Assembly (NCBI RefSeq): GCF_000725625.1
Contig: NZ_JOHS01000002.1
Location: 124,001 to 188,000 of the forward strand
Reading direction: 5' to 3'
Length of the DNA: 64,000 nt
Source of the DNA: Streptomyces sp. NRRL F-6676
GTDB taxonomy: Bacteria; Actinomycetota; Actinomycetes; Streptomycetales; Streptomycetaceae
A program made the translations under genes and the position numbers. Positions within the stretch are counted from its first letter, which is position 1. Each line of letters starts with the position of its first letter. The notes beneath the pieces are model-generated. The model was not told the origin of the DNA. It worked only from the letters and a program-made list of their open reading frames with translations, and ran no database searches. Shown in pieces: positions 17,417 to 25,714 of the stretch.

Positions 17417-18100
17417 TCAGCCCGCCTTCTTCCAGTCCGCGCAGCCCGCGGTCTTGAAGTAGGCGTCCCCCGAGCCGATCGTCACGACCGCCGTGCCCGT
17501 GACGTTGTCGTTGGCGAGGATGGACTCCATGCCGTGGAGGGCGTCCTTGTCGCGCTCCCAGTAGCACTGGTCGTCGGTGTTGCCGGTCGAGCGGTAGGTG
17601 CCCGGGGCGATGTCGACGCCCACGCGGAGCATGCCGCCGTCGCCCTTGAAGCCGGCCGTGGCGGGCTTGCCCTCGGCCTTCGGGTCGACCGTCTCCCAGT
17701 CGTGGCAGCCCTCGGACTTGAAGAGCTTGTCGCTCGCCTTGACCGTCACGTAGCTCGAGCCCGTGACGTTGTCGTTGGCCAGGAGCGAGTCCATGTCGCC
17801 GGAGGCGTCCTTGGCGCGCTCCCAGTAACACATGTCGTCCGTGTTGCCGGTGGTGCGGTAGGTGCCCGGCTTGACGTCCTTGCCGACCTGATAGGTGCCG
17901 TCGCCGCTGAACGCCGCCTTCTTCTCGGCGTCGGCCTTCTTGGCGTCCCCCTTGCCGGAACCGGCACCGGAGTCCTGCTTCGCCGACGCCGACGTGCCCT
18001 TGCCGCTGTCGCCGTCGTCGCCCCCGCCGGCGGTCGAGACGACGCCGATGACGACGACTCCGACGACCACACCCAGCGCGATCTTGCCCTTCATGCCCAT
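17417..18100 (-). CDS. exported protein with two tandem ~70-residue repeats
   Basis: A 227-residue protein with an N-terminal hydrophobic helix (7-25) that acts as signal or anchor, then a Gly/Ser/Asp/Lys-rich linker (26-65). Two homologous repeats follow (66-135 and 152-223), each with G-x-x-PGTYRxTGNTDDxCYWER, LLANDNVTG and a final GCxDW; each repeat therefore carries two cysteines that could pair. This fold is common in actinobacterial cell-surface proteins of unknown function. The ATG at 18100 has GGAGGA upstream at good distance. It reads alone between terminators. No enzymatic motif is seen. Confidence 0.75.
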   Translation of the reverse strand: MGMKGKIALGVVVGVVVIGVVSTAGGGDDGDSGKGTSASAKQDSGAGSGKGDAKKADAEKKAAFSGDGTYQVGKDVKPGTYRTTGNTDDMCYWERAKDASGDMDSLLANDNVTGSSYVTVKASDKLFKSEGCHDWETVDPKAEGKPATAGFKGDGGMLRVGVDIAPGTYRSTGNTDDQCYWERDKDALHGMESILANDNVTGTAVVTIGSGDAYFKTAGCADWKKAG

Positions 18101-18311
18101 GGTGATCTTCCTCCCCCTCTGTTGTCCGGACACGGGCGACCGCCCCCCTCCGGCGGTCGCCCGTTGCGGGGTCAATCACAGCAGAGCTTGTGAACCGAGT
18201 CAACCAGAATCTCATCAGGGAGTGTGTACACGGCCGTGAATGCCGGTCTTACGGACGCGTCGGTATCATCGGCGCCACAGACGGCCGGAGGCCGAGGAGA
18301 GTGGGGGTCTC

Positions 18312-20339
18312 GTGCAGGACAACGCCACAGAGGTGACCGCCGCCGGTATCGCGCGGCTCGCGGGTGTCGGCCGCGCCGCCGTCAGCAACTGGCGCCGCCG
18401 TCACGCGGACTTCCCCAAGCCCGTCGGCGGCACCGAGACCAGCCCCGCCTTCGCCCTCGCCGAGGTCGAGGAATGGCTGCGCGGCCAGGGAAAACTCGCC
18501 GAGGTCCCGCTGCGCGAGCGGGTCTGGCAGCAGCTCGCCGGCCACCCGGAGGGCCCCGTCACCGGCCTCCTGCACGCCGGCTGCGTCCTGCTGCTCATTC
18601 ACGCCCGGCCCACCGTCTGGCTGGAGATCTCCGCCGGCTCCGACGACCGGCTCGCCCGCCTCCTGCCCGGCCACCTCGAACAGGTGCTCACCGCCCGCTT
18701 CGGCGCCCTGCGCACCCCCGCCGTCCGCGTCCCCGACGCCGCCGCGCTGCGCCCGTCCGCCCCGCTGCTGCGCTCCACCGTCGACCTCGCCGCCGAACTG
18801 GGCGCCCGGCAGACGTACGAGTTCCTGCTCGGCCGGCACCTGGACGCGGGCCCGCGCCAGTACACGCTCACCCCGGCCGGCCTCGCCGCCCTGATGGCCG
18901 AGCTGGCCGGGCCCGCCCGCACCGCCCTGGACCCCGCCTGCGGCACCGGCGCCCTGCTGCGCGCCGTCGCCCCCGCGCCCGAGCAGACCCTGTACGGCCA
19001 GGACGCCGCCCCCGAACTCGCGGCGCTCACCGCACTGCGGCTCGCCCTGCACGGCCGCGCGGTCGTCCGCGCCGCCGCGGGCGACAGCATCCGGGCGGAC
19101 GCGTACGACAGCCTCCGGGCCGACGTCGTGCTGTGCCACCCGCCGTTCAACGAGCGCAACTGGGGCCACGAGGAGCTCGCCTACGACCCGCGCTGGGAGT
19201 ACGGCTTCCCGGCCCGCACCGAGTCCGAACTGGCCTGGGTGCAGCACGCGCTTGCCCGGCTGAAGGACGGCGGCACCGCCGTGCTGCTGATGCCGCCCGC
19301 CGCCGCCTCCCGCCGCTCCGGCCGCCGCATCCGCGCCGACCTGCTGCGCCGCGGCACCCTGCGCGCGGTGGTCGCGCTGCCCGTCGGGGCGGCGCCGCCG
19401 CACGGCATCCCGCTGCACCTGTGGGTGCTGCGCCGCCCCGACCGGGCGCCCGCCCAGCCGCGGGTGCTGCTCGTGGACACCGGCGCGGCCGCCGCCGAGG
19501 GGCGCGGCGGTCCCGACTGGCAGGCGGTGCGCGAGGCCGTCCTGGAGACCTGGCGCGGCTTCGACCGCACCGGCGCCGCCGAGGAGCGGCCCGGCGTCAG
19601 CCGCGCGCTGCCCGTCGTCGAACTCCTGGACGACGACGTCGATCTGGCCCCCGCCCGCCATCTGCCGCCGCCCGCCCCGGCCGGCGGCGCCGCACACCTC
19701 ACCGAGGTCCGCGCGCGCCTCGGCCAGACCCTGCGGCTCACCGCCGACCTCACCCCGCCCGCCGCCGGCAGCGCCGAACCCGCGCGCTGGCCGCTGACCA
19801 CCGTCGGCGAACTCGCCCGCGGCGGCGCCCTGGTGCTGCGCACCGGGGGCACCGGCGGCCCCCACGCGCGCGTGCTCACCGACCACGACGTCCTCGCCGG
19901 CGACGCCCCCTCGGGCACCCTCCCGGACGCCACGGAGGAACCAGTGCTCCTGGCGGCCGGGGACGTCGTCGTCCCGGTGCTCGGCGGCGGCCCGGTCGCC
20001 CGCGTCGTCGACGAGGCGACCGCCGGCGCCGCGCTCGGCCGCAATCTCACCCTGCTGCGGCCCGACCCCGCCGCCCTCGACCCCTGGTTCCTCGCCGGGT
20101 TCCTGCGCGGCAGCGCCAACCACCGCCAGGCCAGCAGCTATGCCTCCACCTCGGCCCGGCTCGACGTGCGCCGGCTGCAACTGCCCCGGCTGCCACTGGA
20201 ACAGCAGCGCCCCTACGGCCTACGCTTTCGCGAACTGGCCCGGTTCGAGGCGGAGTTGCGGCAGGCGGGCCGCCTCGGCGCCCAGCTCGTGCGCGGGATG
20301 CACGACGGACTGACCGACGGGAGCCTGCTGCCGGAGTGA
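18312..20339 (+). CDS. N6-adenine DNA methylase-like protein with N-terminal HTH, altered catalytic motif
   Basis: A 675-residue protein. The N-terminus (GIARLAGVGRAAVSNWRRR) is a helix-turn-helix resembling a phage-regulator type. The middle matches HsdM-like N6 methylases: motif I DPACGTG (207-213) for S-adenosylmethionine, but motif IV reads HPPF (276-279) where NPPF/Y is expected, so the base-flipping Asn is replaced by His. The C-terminal third resembles a target-recognition region (HsdS-like). No restriction subunit is adjacent. GTG start; GAGGAG lies upstream. It could be an inactive methylase turned DNA-binding regulator, or a methylase tolerating His. Its position in a core region suggests a conserved housekeeping role. 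Confidence 0.75.
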   Translation: MQDNATEVTAAGIARLAGVGRAAVSNWRRRHADFPKPVGGTETSPAFALAEVEEWLRGQGKLAEVPLRERVWQQLAGHPEGPVTGLLHAGCVLLLIHARPTVWLEISAGSDDRLARLLPGHLEQVLTARFGALRTPAVRVPDAAALRPSAPLLRSTVDLAAELGARQTYEFLLGRHLDAGPRQYTLTPAGLAALMAELAGPARTALDPACGTGALLRAVAPAPEQTLYGQDAAPELAALTALRLALHGRAVVRAAAGDSIRADAYDSLRADVVLCHPPFNERNWGHEELAYDPRWEYGFPARTESELAWVQHALARLKDGGTAVLLMPPAAASRRSGRRIRADLLRRGTLRAVVALPVGAAPPHGIPLHLWVLRRPDRAPAQPRVLLVDTGAAAAEGRGGPDWQAVREAVLETWRGFDRTGAAEERPGVSRALPVVELLDDDVDLAPARHLPPPAPAGGAAHLTEVRARLGQTLRLTADLTPPAAGSAEPARWPLTTVGELARGGALVLRTGGTGGPHARVLTDHDVLAGDAPSGTLPDATEEPVLLAAGDVVVPVLGGGPVARVVDEATAGAALGRNLTLLRPDPAALDPWFLAGFLRGSANHRQASSYASTSARLDVRRLQLPRLPLEQQRPYGLRFRELARFEAELRQAGRLGAQLVRGMHDGLTDGSLLPE

Positions 20340-20388
20340 CGGCCCGCCAGGGGGCGCGGGGGAGTGCGAAGCCCATCGGTGGCACAAC

Positions 20389-20402
20389 GGTTACGCGTAA
20401 CC
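20389..20402. promoter_or_regulatory. perfect palindrome, candidate operator
   Basis: GGTTACGCGTAACC is a 14-bp perfect palindrome just upstream of a possible promoter for the 20490 gene (GTGACC 20404-20409, 17-base spacer, TATACG 20427-20432). It is well placed for an activator or repressor; the cognate regulator is unknown. Confidence 0.45.
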
Positions 20403-20489
20403 CGTGACCGGTTGTCCGAGGCGGGTTATACGCTCTGATTCCGCAACCCGTACCGTCCGTCCGTATCCCACCCGGTCCCAGGAGCAGTC

Positions 20490-21131
20490 ATGTACGGCCA
20501 CGGCATGCAGCCGCCCGCCCGCACCCGGGGCTCGGTCATAGCCATTCGCGTGCTGGTCTTCTTCGGCAGCTTCTTCTCCATCGGCCTGCTCGCCTTCCTG
20601 CCGCTGTTCCGCATCGCCGTGCTCAGCCGCCGCTCGCGGGACTGGCTGTTCGCGGTGGTGAGCGTGCCGCTGATCATCACCTGCTTCGCCGTCGTCGGCT
20701 CGCTCCCGGAGTCGAACCCGCTCACCGACGTGGGGATCATCGTCCTGCTGCTCCTCGGCGCGGGCAGCGGCACCTACTACATCCTCTTCGACATGCGGCG
20801 CAGGCACTCCCCGCTGTACGGACCGGTACCGCAGACCGGCGCGGTGTACCCGCCCGGACCCCGGCAGGGCTACGGCTACCCGGCCCCGCCGCAGCAGCCG
20901 TACGCGCCCCGGCCCGTGCCGCCGCAGCCGTACGCCGCCACCCAGGCCGCCCCGGGGCCGGTGCCCGCACCGGCGCCGCAGCCCCCGTACCCCTCCGGTC
21001 CCTCGTCCACGCCGGTACCCAGCTCCGCCGAGAGCGCCGCGGGCCGGCCGGGACCGGCCCGGATCGACCAGGTCCGCGCCGAACTGGACGAACTCAGCGA
21101 CTACCTGCGCAAGCAGGAGGGTGACAGGTGA
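20490..21131 (+). CDS. membrane protein with proline-rich cytoplasmic tail
   Basis: A 213-residue protein with three hydrophobic stretches (about 15-45, 52-71, 80-100) followed by a Pro/Tyr/Gln-rich tail (105-190) and a short basic/acidic end helix (RIDQVRAELDELSDYLRKQ). No named family is recognised. Its stop overlaps the GTG of the kinase gene (GTGA), so the two are translationally coupled, suggesting the membrane protein is a partner or substrate of the kinase. The ATG at 20490 has AGGAGCAG nearby. Confidence 0.7.
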   Translation: MYGHGMQPPARTRGSVIAIRVLVFFGSFFSIGLLAFLPLFRIAVLSRRSRDWLFAVVSVPLIITCFAVVGSLPESNPLTDVGIIVLLLLGAGSGTYYILFDMRRRHSPLYGPVPQTGAVYPPGPRQGYGYPAPPQQPYAPRPVPPQPYAATQAAPGPVPAPAPQPPYPSGPSSTPVPSSAESAAGRPGPARIDQVRAELDELSDYLRKQEGDR

Positions 21132-22690
21132 GTGTGGCCACCCCCGGCACGGGCACCGGCACCGGAACCGGGCGGATCGTCGCCAACCGCTACGAGCTGT
21201 CCACCCTCATCGGGCAGGGCGGCATGGGCCAGGTCTGGACGGCGTACGACCGCCGCCTCGACCGGCGGGTGGCGGTCAAACTGCTGCGGCCCGACAAGGT
21301 CGCGGGCCAGGAGGCCGACGAACTGCGCCGCCGGTTCGTGCGCGAGTGCCGGGTCACCGCCCAGGTCGACCACCCCGGCCTGGTCACGGTGCACGACGCG
21401 GGCAGCGAGGGCGAGGAACTGTTCCTCGTCATGCAGTACGTCGACGGCGCCGACCTCGCCGACCACCTCGCCGAGCACGACCCCTACCCCTGGCAGTGGG
21501 TGGCCGCCGTCGCCGCGCAGCTGTGCGCCGTGCTCTCCGCGGTGCACGCCGTGCCGATCATCCACCGGGACCTCAAGCCGCGGAACGTGATGGTCAAGCA
21601 GGACGGCACGGTCACCGTGCTCGACCTCGGCGTCGCGCACGTCATGGACACCGACACCACCCGCCTCACCCACACCGGTTCGCCCATCGGCAGCCCCGCC
21701 TACATGGCGCCCGAGCAGGCGATGGGCGGCGCGGTGGGCCCGTACACCGATCTGTACGCGCTCGGCGTGCTGATGCACGAACTCCTCAGCGGCAACGTGC
21801 CGTTCACCGGCACCACCGCCCTCGGCGTCCTCCACCGCCATCTCTACGAGCCGCCGCTGCCCGTGCGCCGGCTGCGCCCGGAGGTCCCCGAGGCAATGGA
21901 GGCGCTGGTGCTGCGGCTGCTCGCCAAGGACCCGATGCACCGGCCCGCCTCCGCGCAGGAGACGTACGAGGCGCTGCTGTCCCTGCTCCCGGCGCGCGGC
22001 CTGCCCACCGGCGCCCCGCTCGACCCCACGCGCCCCTTCCTGCGTCCGCACGCCCCCTGGCCGGACCGCGCGCGCACCCCCGCACCCCAGCCGCAGCCCG
22101 CCACGTCCGTCGCCGAGAACGTCGAGAAGCCCGATGTCGCGGGCGCCGTCGACGAGGTCAAGCGGCTGCTCGGCGAGGGCCGCATCACCCAGGCCGTCGA
22201 CATCCTCGGCTCGATCCTCCCGGCCGCCGCCGCCGAGCACGGCGAGCACTCACCCGTCGTCCGCACCCTGCGCAAGCAGTACGCGGCCACGCTCATGGAC
22301 GACGGGCAGTACCGCCGCGCCCTGCCCGAACTGCGCCGCCTCGCCGACGAACGCGCCGCCGAGGCCGGCCAGGCCGACACCCAGTCGCTGCGGTTCCGCT
22401 ACGAGGCCGCCCAGTGCCTCGAACAGCTCGGCGAACCCGCCGCGGCGCTCGCCGAGTACCGCGCGCTGCTGCCGTACTACGAGAACAGGTACGTCGGCGG
22501 CGACCCCGCGACCGCGCTCGAACTCCGGCGCCGCATCGGACACTTGCTGCTCGCGCTCGGCGACCGCGGCGCCGCGCACGACATCCTGGGCCGCCTCCTG
22601 GCCGACGTCGAGCGGCAGCACGGCCCGGGCCACCCCCTGGCCGCGGAGGTCCGCCGGACGCTCCAGTGGCTGGGGCAGGTCCGCGGCTGA
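21128..22690 (+). CDS. Ser/Thr protein kinase with TPR-like C-terminal domain
   Basis: A 520-residue Hanks-type kinase. Glycine loop GQGGMG (29-34), ATP-binding Lys51 (VAVK), catalytic HRDLKPRN (146-153) and APE-like MAPEQ are present; the metal-binding DFG is DLG (166-168), a tolerated variant in bacterial kinases. Residues about 340-515 form TPR-like helices, probably for substrate binding. There is no transmembrane helix or PASTA domain, unlike PknB. The coupled upstream membrane protein may tether it. GTG start overlaps the preceding stop by four bases. Likely active; targets unknown. Confidence 0.88.
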   Translation: MSVATPGTGTGTGTGRIVANRYELSTLIGQGGMGQVWTAYDRRLDRRVAVKLLRPDKVAGQEADELRRRFVRECRVTAQVDHPGLVTVHDAGSEGEELFLVMQYVDGADLADHLAEHDPYPWQWVAAVAAQLCAVLSAVHAVPIIHRDLKPRNVMVKQDGTVTVLDLGVAHVMDTDTTRLTHTGSPIGSPAYMAPEQAMGGAVGPYTDLYALGVLMHELLSGNVPFTGTTALGVLHRHLYEPPLPVRRLRPEVPEAMEALVLRLLAKDPMHRPASAQETYEALLSLLPARGLPTGAPLDPTRPFLRPHAPWPDRARTPAPQPQPATSVAENVEKPDVAGAVDEVKRLLGEGRITQAVDILGSILPAAAAEHGEHSPVVRTLRKQYAATLMDDGQYRRALPELRRLADERAAEAGQADTQSLRFRYEAAQCLEQLGEPAAALAEYRALLPYYENRYVGGDPATALELRRRIGHLLLALGDRGAAHDILGRLLADVERQHGPGHPLAAEVRRTLQWLGQVRG

Positions 22691-22801
22691 CGCGAGTCCC
22701 GGGCGCCACGGGTCCGCGGCCGACGCCGGACGGCAGTGCGGCAGGCCCCGCACTGACCTGTTATTTTCCCTTCGTTCTGTTACTCAGGGGTGGGGATCGT
22801 C

Positions 22802-23638
22802 ATGGTCAGCAGCAGCCGTCACCGGCAGTCCAAGAAGCGCAGATACATCGCCTGGGGCGTGGCCGGCGCCGTCGTCGTCGCGGGGGCGGGGATCGCCGCC
22901 CAGACCTCCATGGCCGCCACGACGTGGCCCGCGCAGAAGACCTACACCGGACGCGCGTTCGACACCTGTGCCGCGCCCTCGAAGTCCGCGATGAAGGCCT
23001 GGCACACCGGCTTCTACGGTGCCGCCGCCGTCTACGTCGGCGGGAAGAACCGCGGCTGCGCCCAGCCCAACCTCACCGCCTCCTGGGTCACGTCGGTCAC
23101 GGCGATGGGCTGGAAGCTCATCCCGCTCTACGTCGGCGCCCAGCCGCCCTGCCAGACCGGCTCGAGCCCGGAGAAGCTCACCGCCTCCACCGCCACGTCC
23201 CTCGGCGCCAAGGACGCGGCCGACGCCGTCGCCAAGGCGTCCGCGCTCGGCATGAAGAAGGGCAGCCCCGTCTACCTGGACATGGAGCCGTACGACACGG
23301 CCGACAAGTCGTGCAACGACGCCGTGCTCACATACGTCCGCTCCTTCGACAAGACGCTGCACGCCAAGACCTACCGGGCCGGCTACTACGGCTTCACCAG
23401 CTCCAGCGCCAAGGCCGTCGCCACCGCCAAGGACCGCACGGACCTGCCGGGCAACCTCTGGTACGCGCTGTGGGACAAGAAGAACACCACCACCTCGGAC
23501 TGGCCCTGGGGCAGGACCCAGTACACCCCGCACAGCCGGGCCCACCAGTACATGGTGAACAGCAAGGAGAAGCGCGGCGCCTACACGATCACGGTCGACC
23601 GTGACGCGTGGGACGCGCCGGTGGCGATCACGGGCTGA
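22802..23638 (+). CDS. secreted DUF1906 (Rv2525c-like) glycoside-hydrolase-fold protein
   Basis: A 278-residue exported protein. The N-terminus KKRRYIAWGV plus a hydrophobic stretch and cleavage near SMAAT resembles a Tat or Sec signal. The mature part matches the Rv2525c family (DUF1906): GRAFDTC start, YVGG..RGC, PLYVGAQ, VYLDMEPY with an acidic pair, YYGF and LWYALWD, a TIM-barrel lysozyme-like fold. Members are thought to act on or near the cell wall. Start choice ATG 22802 (GGGGA five bases before); GTG 22790 is also in frame. It stands alone before a strong terminator. Catalysis is not shown. Confidence 0.82.
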   Translation: MVSSSRHRQSKKRRYIAWGVAGAVVVAGAGIAAQTSMAATTWPAQKTYTGRAFDTCAAPSKSAMKAWHTGFYGAAAVYVGGKNRGCAQPNLTASWVTSVTAMGWKLIPLYVGAQPPCQTGSSPEKLTASTATSLGAKDAADAVAKASALGMKKGSPVYLDMEPYDTADKSCNDAVLTYVRSFDKTLHAKTYRAGYYGFTSSSAKAVATAKDRTDLPGNLWYALWDKKNTTTSDWPWGRTQYTPHSRAHQYMVNSKEKRGAYTITVDRDAWDAPVAITG

Positions 23639-23655
23639 CGGCCGGAGGGCGCCGT

Positions 23656-23690
23656 GGGCGGGCCGCTCCGGTGCCGTGAGCGGCCCGCCC
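23656..23690 (+). terminator. terminator after the DUF1906 gene
   Basis: Perfect 12-bp inverted repeat (23656-23667 with 23679-23690), 11-base loop, 17 bases past the stop. Confidence 0.8.
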
Positions 23691-23758
23691 GTCGTGCGGT
23701 TTGCCTCTCGTACGGGCGGGCGGTGCCCGAAGTCGTCGCGAATCGTTGGTCCAATGCC

Positions 23759-23787
23759 TTGGCCGCAGCCCGGCCACTGCCTACCAT
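23759..23787 (+). promoter_or_regulatory. sigma-70-like promoter of the SurA-like/mazG unit
   Basis: TTGGCC (23759-23764) and TACCAT (23782-23787) are separated by 17 bases, a fair HrdB-type match, about 50 bases upstream of the TTG start at 23839. Confidence 0.5.
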
Positions 23788-23838
23788 CGATCACCGCAAG
23801 ACCTTGTGCATTGGCGCACAACCTCCGGGAGGCCCCCC

Positions 23839-24480
23839 TTGCACCGCCGTCGCACCGCGATCGCTCTCAGCGCCGCCCTTCTCGCGGCCCCCGTCCTCAC
23901 CGCCTGCGGAAGCGACTCGCACCCCGGTGCCGCGGCCGTCGTCGGCGGACAGCGGATCACGGTCGCACAGCTGGAGAACAGGGTGGAGGAGGTGCGCACC
24001 GCGCAGCGGGCCGCCACCGGGGACCAGACCCAGTACGCCCAGGAGGTCGCCCGCACCAGCGGCCTCACCCGGGACACCCTGCACACCCTCGTCCTCGACC
24101 GGGTCCTGGACCGGGCCGCGAAGGACGCGGGCGTCACGGTCACCGACCGGGACGTGCAGGCGATGCGCACCTCCCTGGAGCAGCAGGCCGGCGGCGCCCA
24201 GGAGCTGCGCACGGCCTGGCTGCGGCAGTACGGGGTGGCGCCCGCGCGGCTCGACGAGAGCCTGCGCACGGAGGTGCGGGCGCAGAAGCTGGCCGCGGCC
24301 CTCGGCGCCGACATGAACACCAGCACCGGCAAGGCCGTTTTCTGGAAGTCGCTCTCCGACGCCTCCAAGGCGCTCGACGTCGACATCAACCCGCGCTACG
24401 GCAGCTGGGACGTGCAGAAGAGCAGCCGGGTCGACGCCAAGACGCCCTGGGTGAAGGACGTGAGCCGGGCCGGGGCCTGA
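23839..24480 (+). CDS. SurA N-terminal-domain lipoprotein
   Basis: A 213-residue lipoprotein: basic N-terminus, hydrophobic core and lipobox VLTAC with Cys23. The mature part starts AAVVGGQRITVAQLENRV, the usual beginning of SurA_N/PpiC-type chaperones, and is helical throughout; a parvulin isomerase domain is absent. It probably acts as a cell-surface folding chaperone. The start is TTG at 23839 with GGGAGG six bases before; no ATG or GTG fits better and the lipoprotein signal begins directly there. It precedes mazG by 17 bases. Confidence 0.8.
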   Translation: MHRRRTAIALSAALLAAPVLTACGSDSHPGAAAVVGGQRITVAQLENRVEEVRTAQRAATGDQTQYAQEVARTSGLTRDTLHTLVLDRVLDRAAKDAGVTVTDRDVQAMRTSLEQQAGGAQELRTAWLRQYGVAPARLDESLRTEVRAQKLAAALGADMNTSTGKAVFWKSLSDASKALDVDINPRYGSWDVQKSSRVDAKTPWVKDVSRAGA

Positions 24481-24497
24481 CGGGTTACGTTCGGAGG

Positions 24498-25490
24498 GTG
24501 AACGCAACCACTCCCGAGGCCACCGCGGCCGACGCCCCCGGGCGCATAGTCCTGCTCACCACCAGCCACCGGGTCGCCCCCGGGCTGCTGTCCTGGCCCG
24601 CCTGGCAGCTGCTGCGCGCGGCCGACCGGGTGCTGTGCGCGGACGGCGCGCATCCGCAGCTGCCGTATCTGCGGGAGGCCGGCGTCGTGGTGGACGAGGC
24701 CGCGCCGGACGCCGGTGAACTGGTCGACGCGTGCGCCGGCGGGCGGACGGTGGTCGTCGTCGCGACCGGCGAGGGCGAGCCGCGGCTGACCGACGGGCTG
24801 GCCCGGCTGGCCGGCTCCGGCCGGTTCCGGATGCCCGACCTCGAACTGCTCCCCGCCTCCTACGACCTCCCCGGCGCCCGGCTCCTCGACCTCGTCCAGG
24901 TCATGGACCGGATCCGGCGCGAGTGCCCGTGGTCCTCGCGGCAGACGCACGAGGGGCTGGCCAAGTACGCGATCGAGGAGGCGTACGAGCTGGTCGAGGC
25001 GATCGAGGACGGGAACCGGGGGGAGCTGCGGGAGGAACTGGGGGACGTGCTGCTCCAGGTCGTCTTCCACGCGCGGATCGCGGAGGAGGACGCGGAGGAG
25101 CCGTTCTCCGTCGACGACGTCGCCGGGGGGATCGTGGCGAAGCTGATCCACCGGCATCCGCATGTCTTCGGGGAGGAGACGGCGAGTACGCCGGAGGAGG
25201 TCAAGGCGCACTGGCTGCGGACGAAGGCGGAGGAGAAGCGGCGGGCCTCGGTGACGGAGGGGGTGCCGGTGGGGCAGCCGGGCCTCGCGCTCGCGGCCAA
25301 GCTGGCCTCGCGGGCGCGGACGGCGGGGCTGGCGGTGCCGTTGCCGGTGGGGGAGGGCGTGGGCTACGAGCTCCTCGCCCTCGCGGCGTCGGCGGAGGCG
25401 GCCGGCGTGGACCCCGAGGCGGCGCTGCGCGCCGCGGCCCGCACGTACCGCGACGCGATCCGCGCGGCGGAGTCGGGCGCTGGGACCTGA
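24498..25490 (+). CDS. mazG: nucleoside triphosphate pyrophosphohydrolase MazG
   Basis: A 330-residue protein. Residues about 130-260 are a MazG all-alpha NTP pyrophosphatase domain (RIRRECPWSSRQTHEGLAKY, the metal-binding EEAYELVEA and EELGDVLLQVVFH motifs), removing non-canonical NTPs or lowering NTP-derived signals. The first 120 residues (RIVLLTTSHRVAPGLL, AADRVLC) resemble a shortened tetrapyrrole-methylase domain, as fused to MazG in B. subtilis YabN, here probably inactive. The GTG at 24498 directly abuts GGAGG, too close for a normal ribosome site; TACGTT seven bases before suggests leaderless transcription from the start codon. Confidence 0.9.
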   Translation: MNATTPEATAADAPGRIVLLTTSHRVAPGLLSWPAWQLLRAADRVLCADGAHPQLPYLREAGVVVDEAAPDAGELVDACAGGRTVVVVATGEGEPRLTDGLARLAGSGRFRMPDLELLPASYDLPGARLLDLVQVMDRIRRECPWSSRQTHEGLAKYAIEEAYELVEAIEDGNRGELREELGDVLLQVVFHARIAEEDAEEPFSVDDVAGGIVAKLIHRHPHVFGEETASTPEEVKAHWLRTKAEEKRRASVTEGVPVGQPGLALAAKLASRARTAGLAVPLPVGEGVGYELLALAASAEAAGVDPEAALRAAARTYRDAIRAAESGAGT

Positions 25491-25511
25491 CCCCGGGGGC
25501 TCCGCCCCGGA

Positions 25512-25664
25512 CCCCCAAAAGATCGCGCAGTTCCCCGCGCCCCTTTCAGGGGCGCGGGACTGTGTCGATTCGCGGCTCCGCCGCGTGGGCGCGAGAAGCC
25601 CCACCCACCCGCGCGTCCGGGGTCCAAGGGGCGGAGCCCCTTGAAGGGACGGGACGGGTAGGGG
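25512..25664. repeat. composite intergenic repeat, copy A
   Basis: Contains modules shared with 49968-50340 and 58146-58315: CGCAGTTCCCCGCGCCCCT, CAGGGGCGCGGGACTGTG, GCGGCTCCGCCGCG and AAGGGGCGGAGCCCCTT. Each module is itself a hairpin (for example 25534-25544 with 25548-25558), so it may also end mazG transcription. Confidence 0.8.
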
Positions 25665-25714
25665 CGGCGGGGGCGAGGAAAGCCCGGGGGGCACCGGGCC
25701 GCTAGGGTCGCCCC

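Noticed and set aside
21128..22690. Kinase as a pseudokinase because of DLG instead of DFG
   Set aside because: Lys51, HRD and Asn are intact and the metal-binding Asp is kept; DLG variants are often active.
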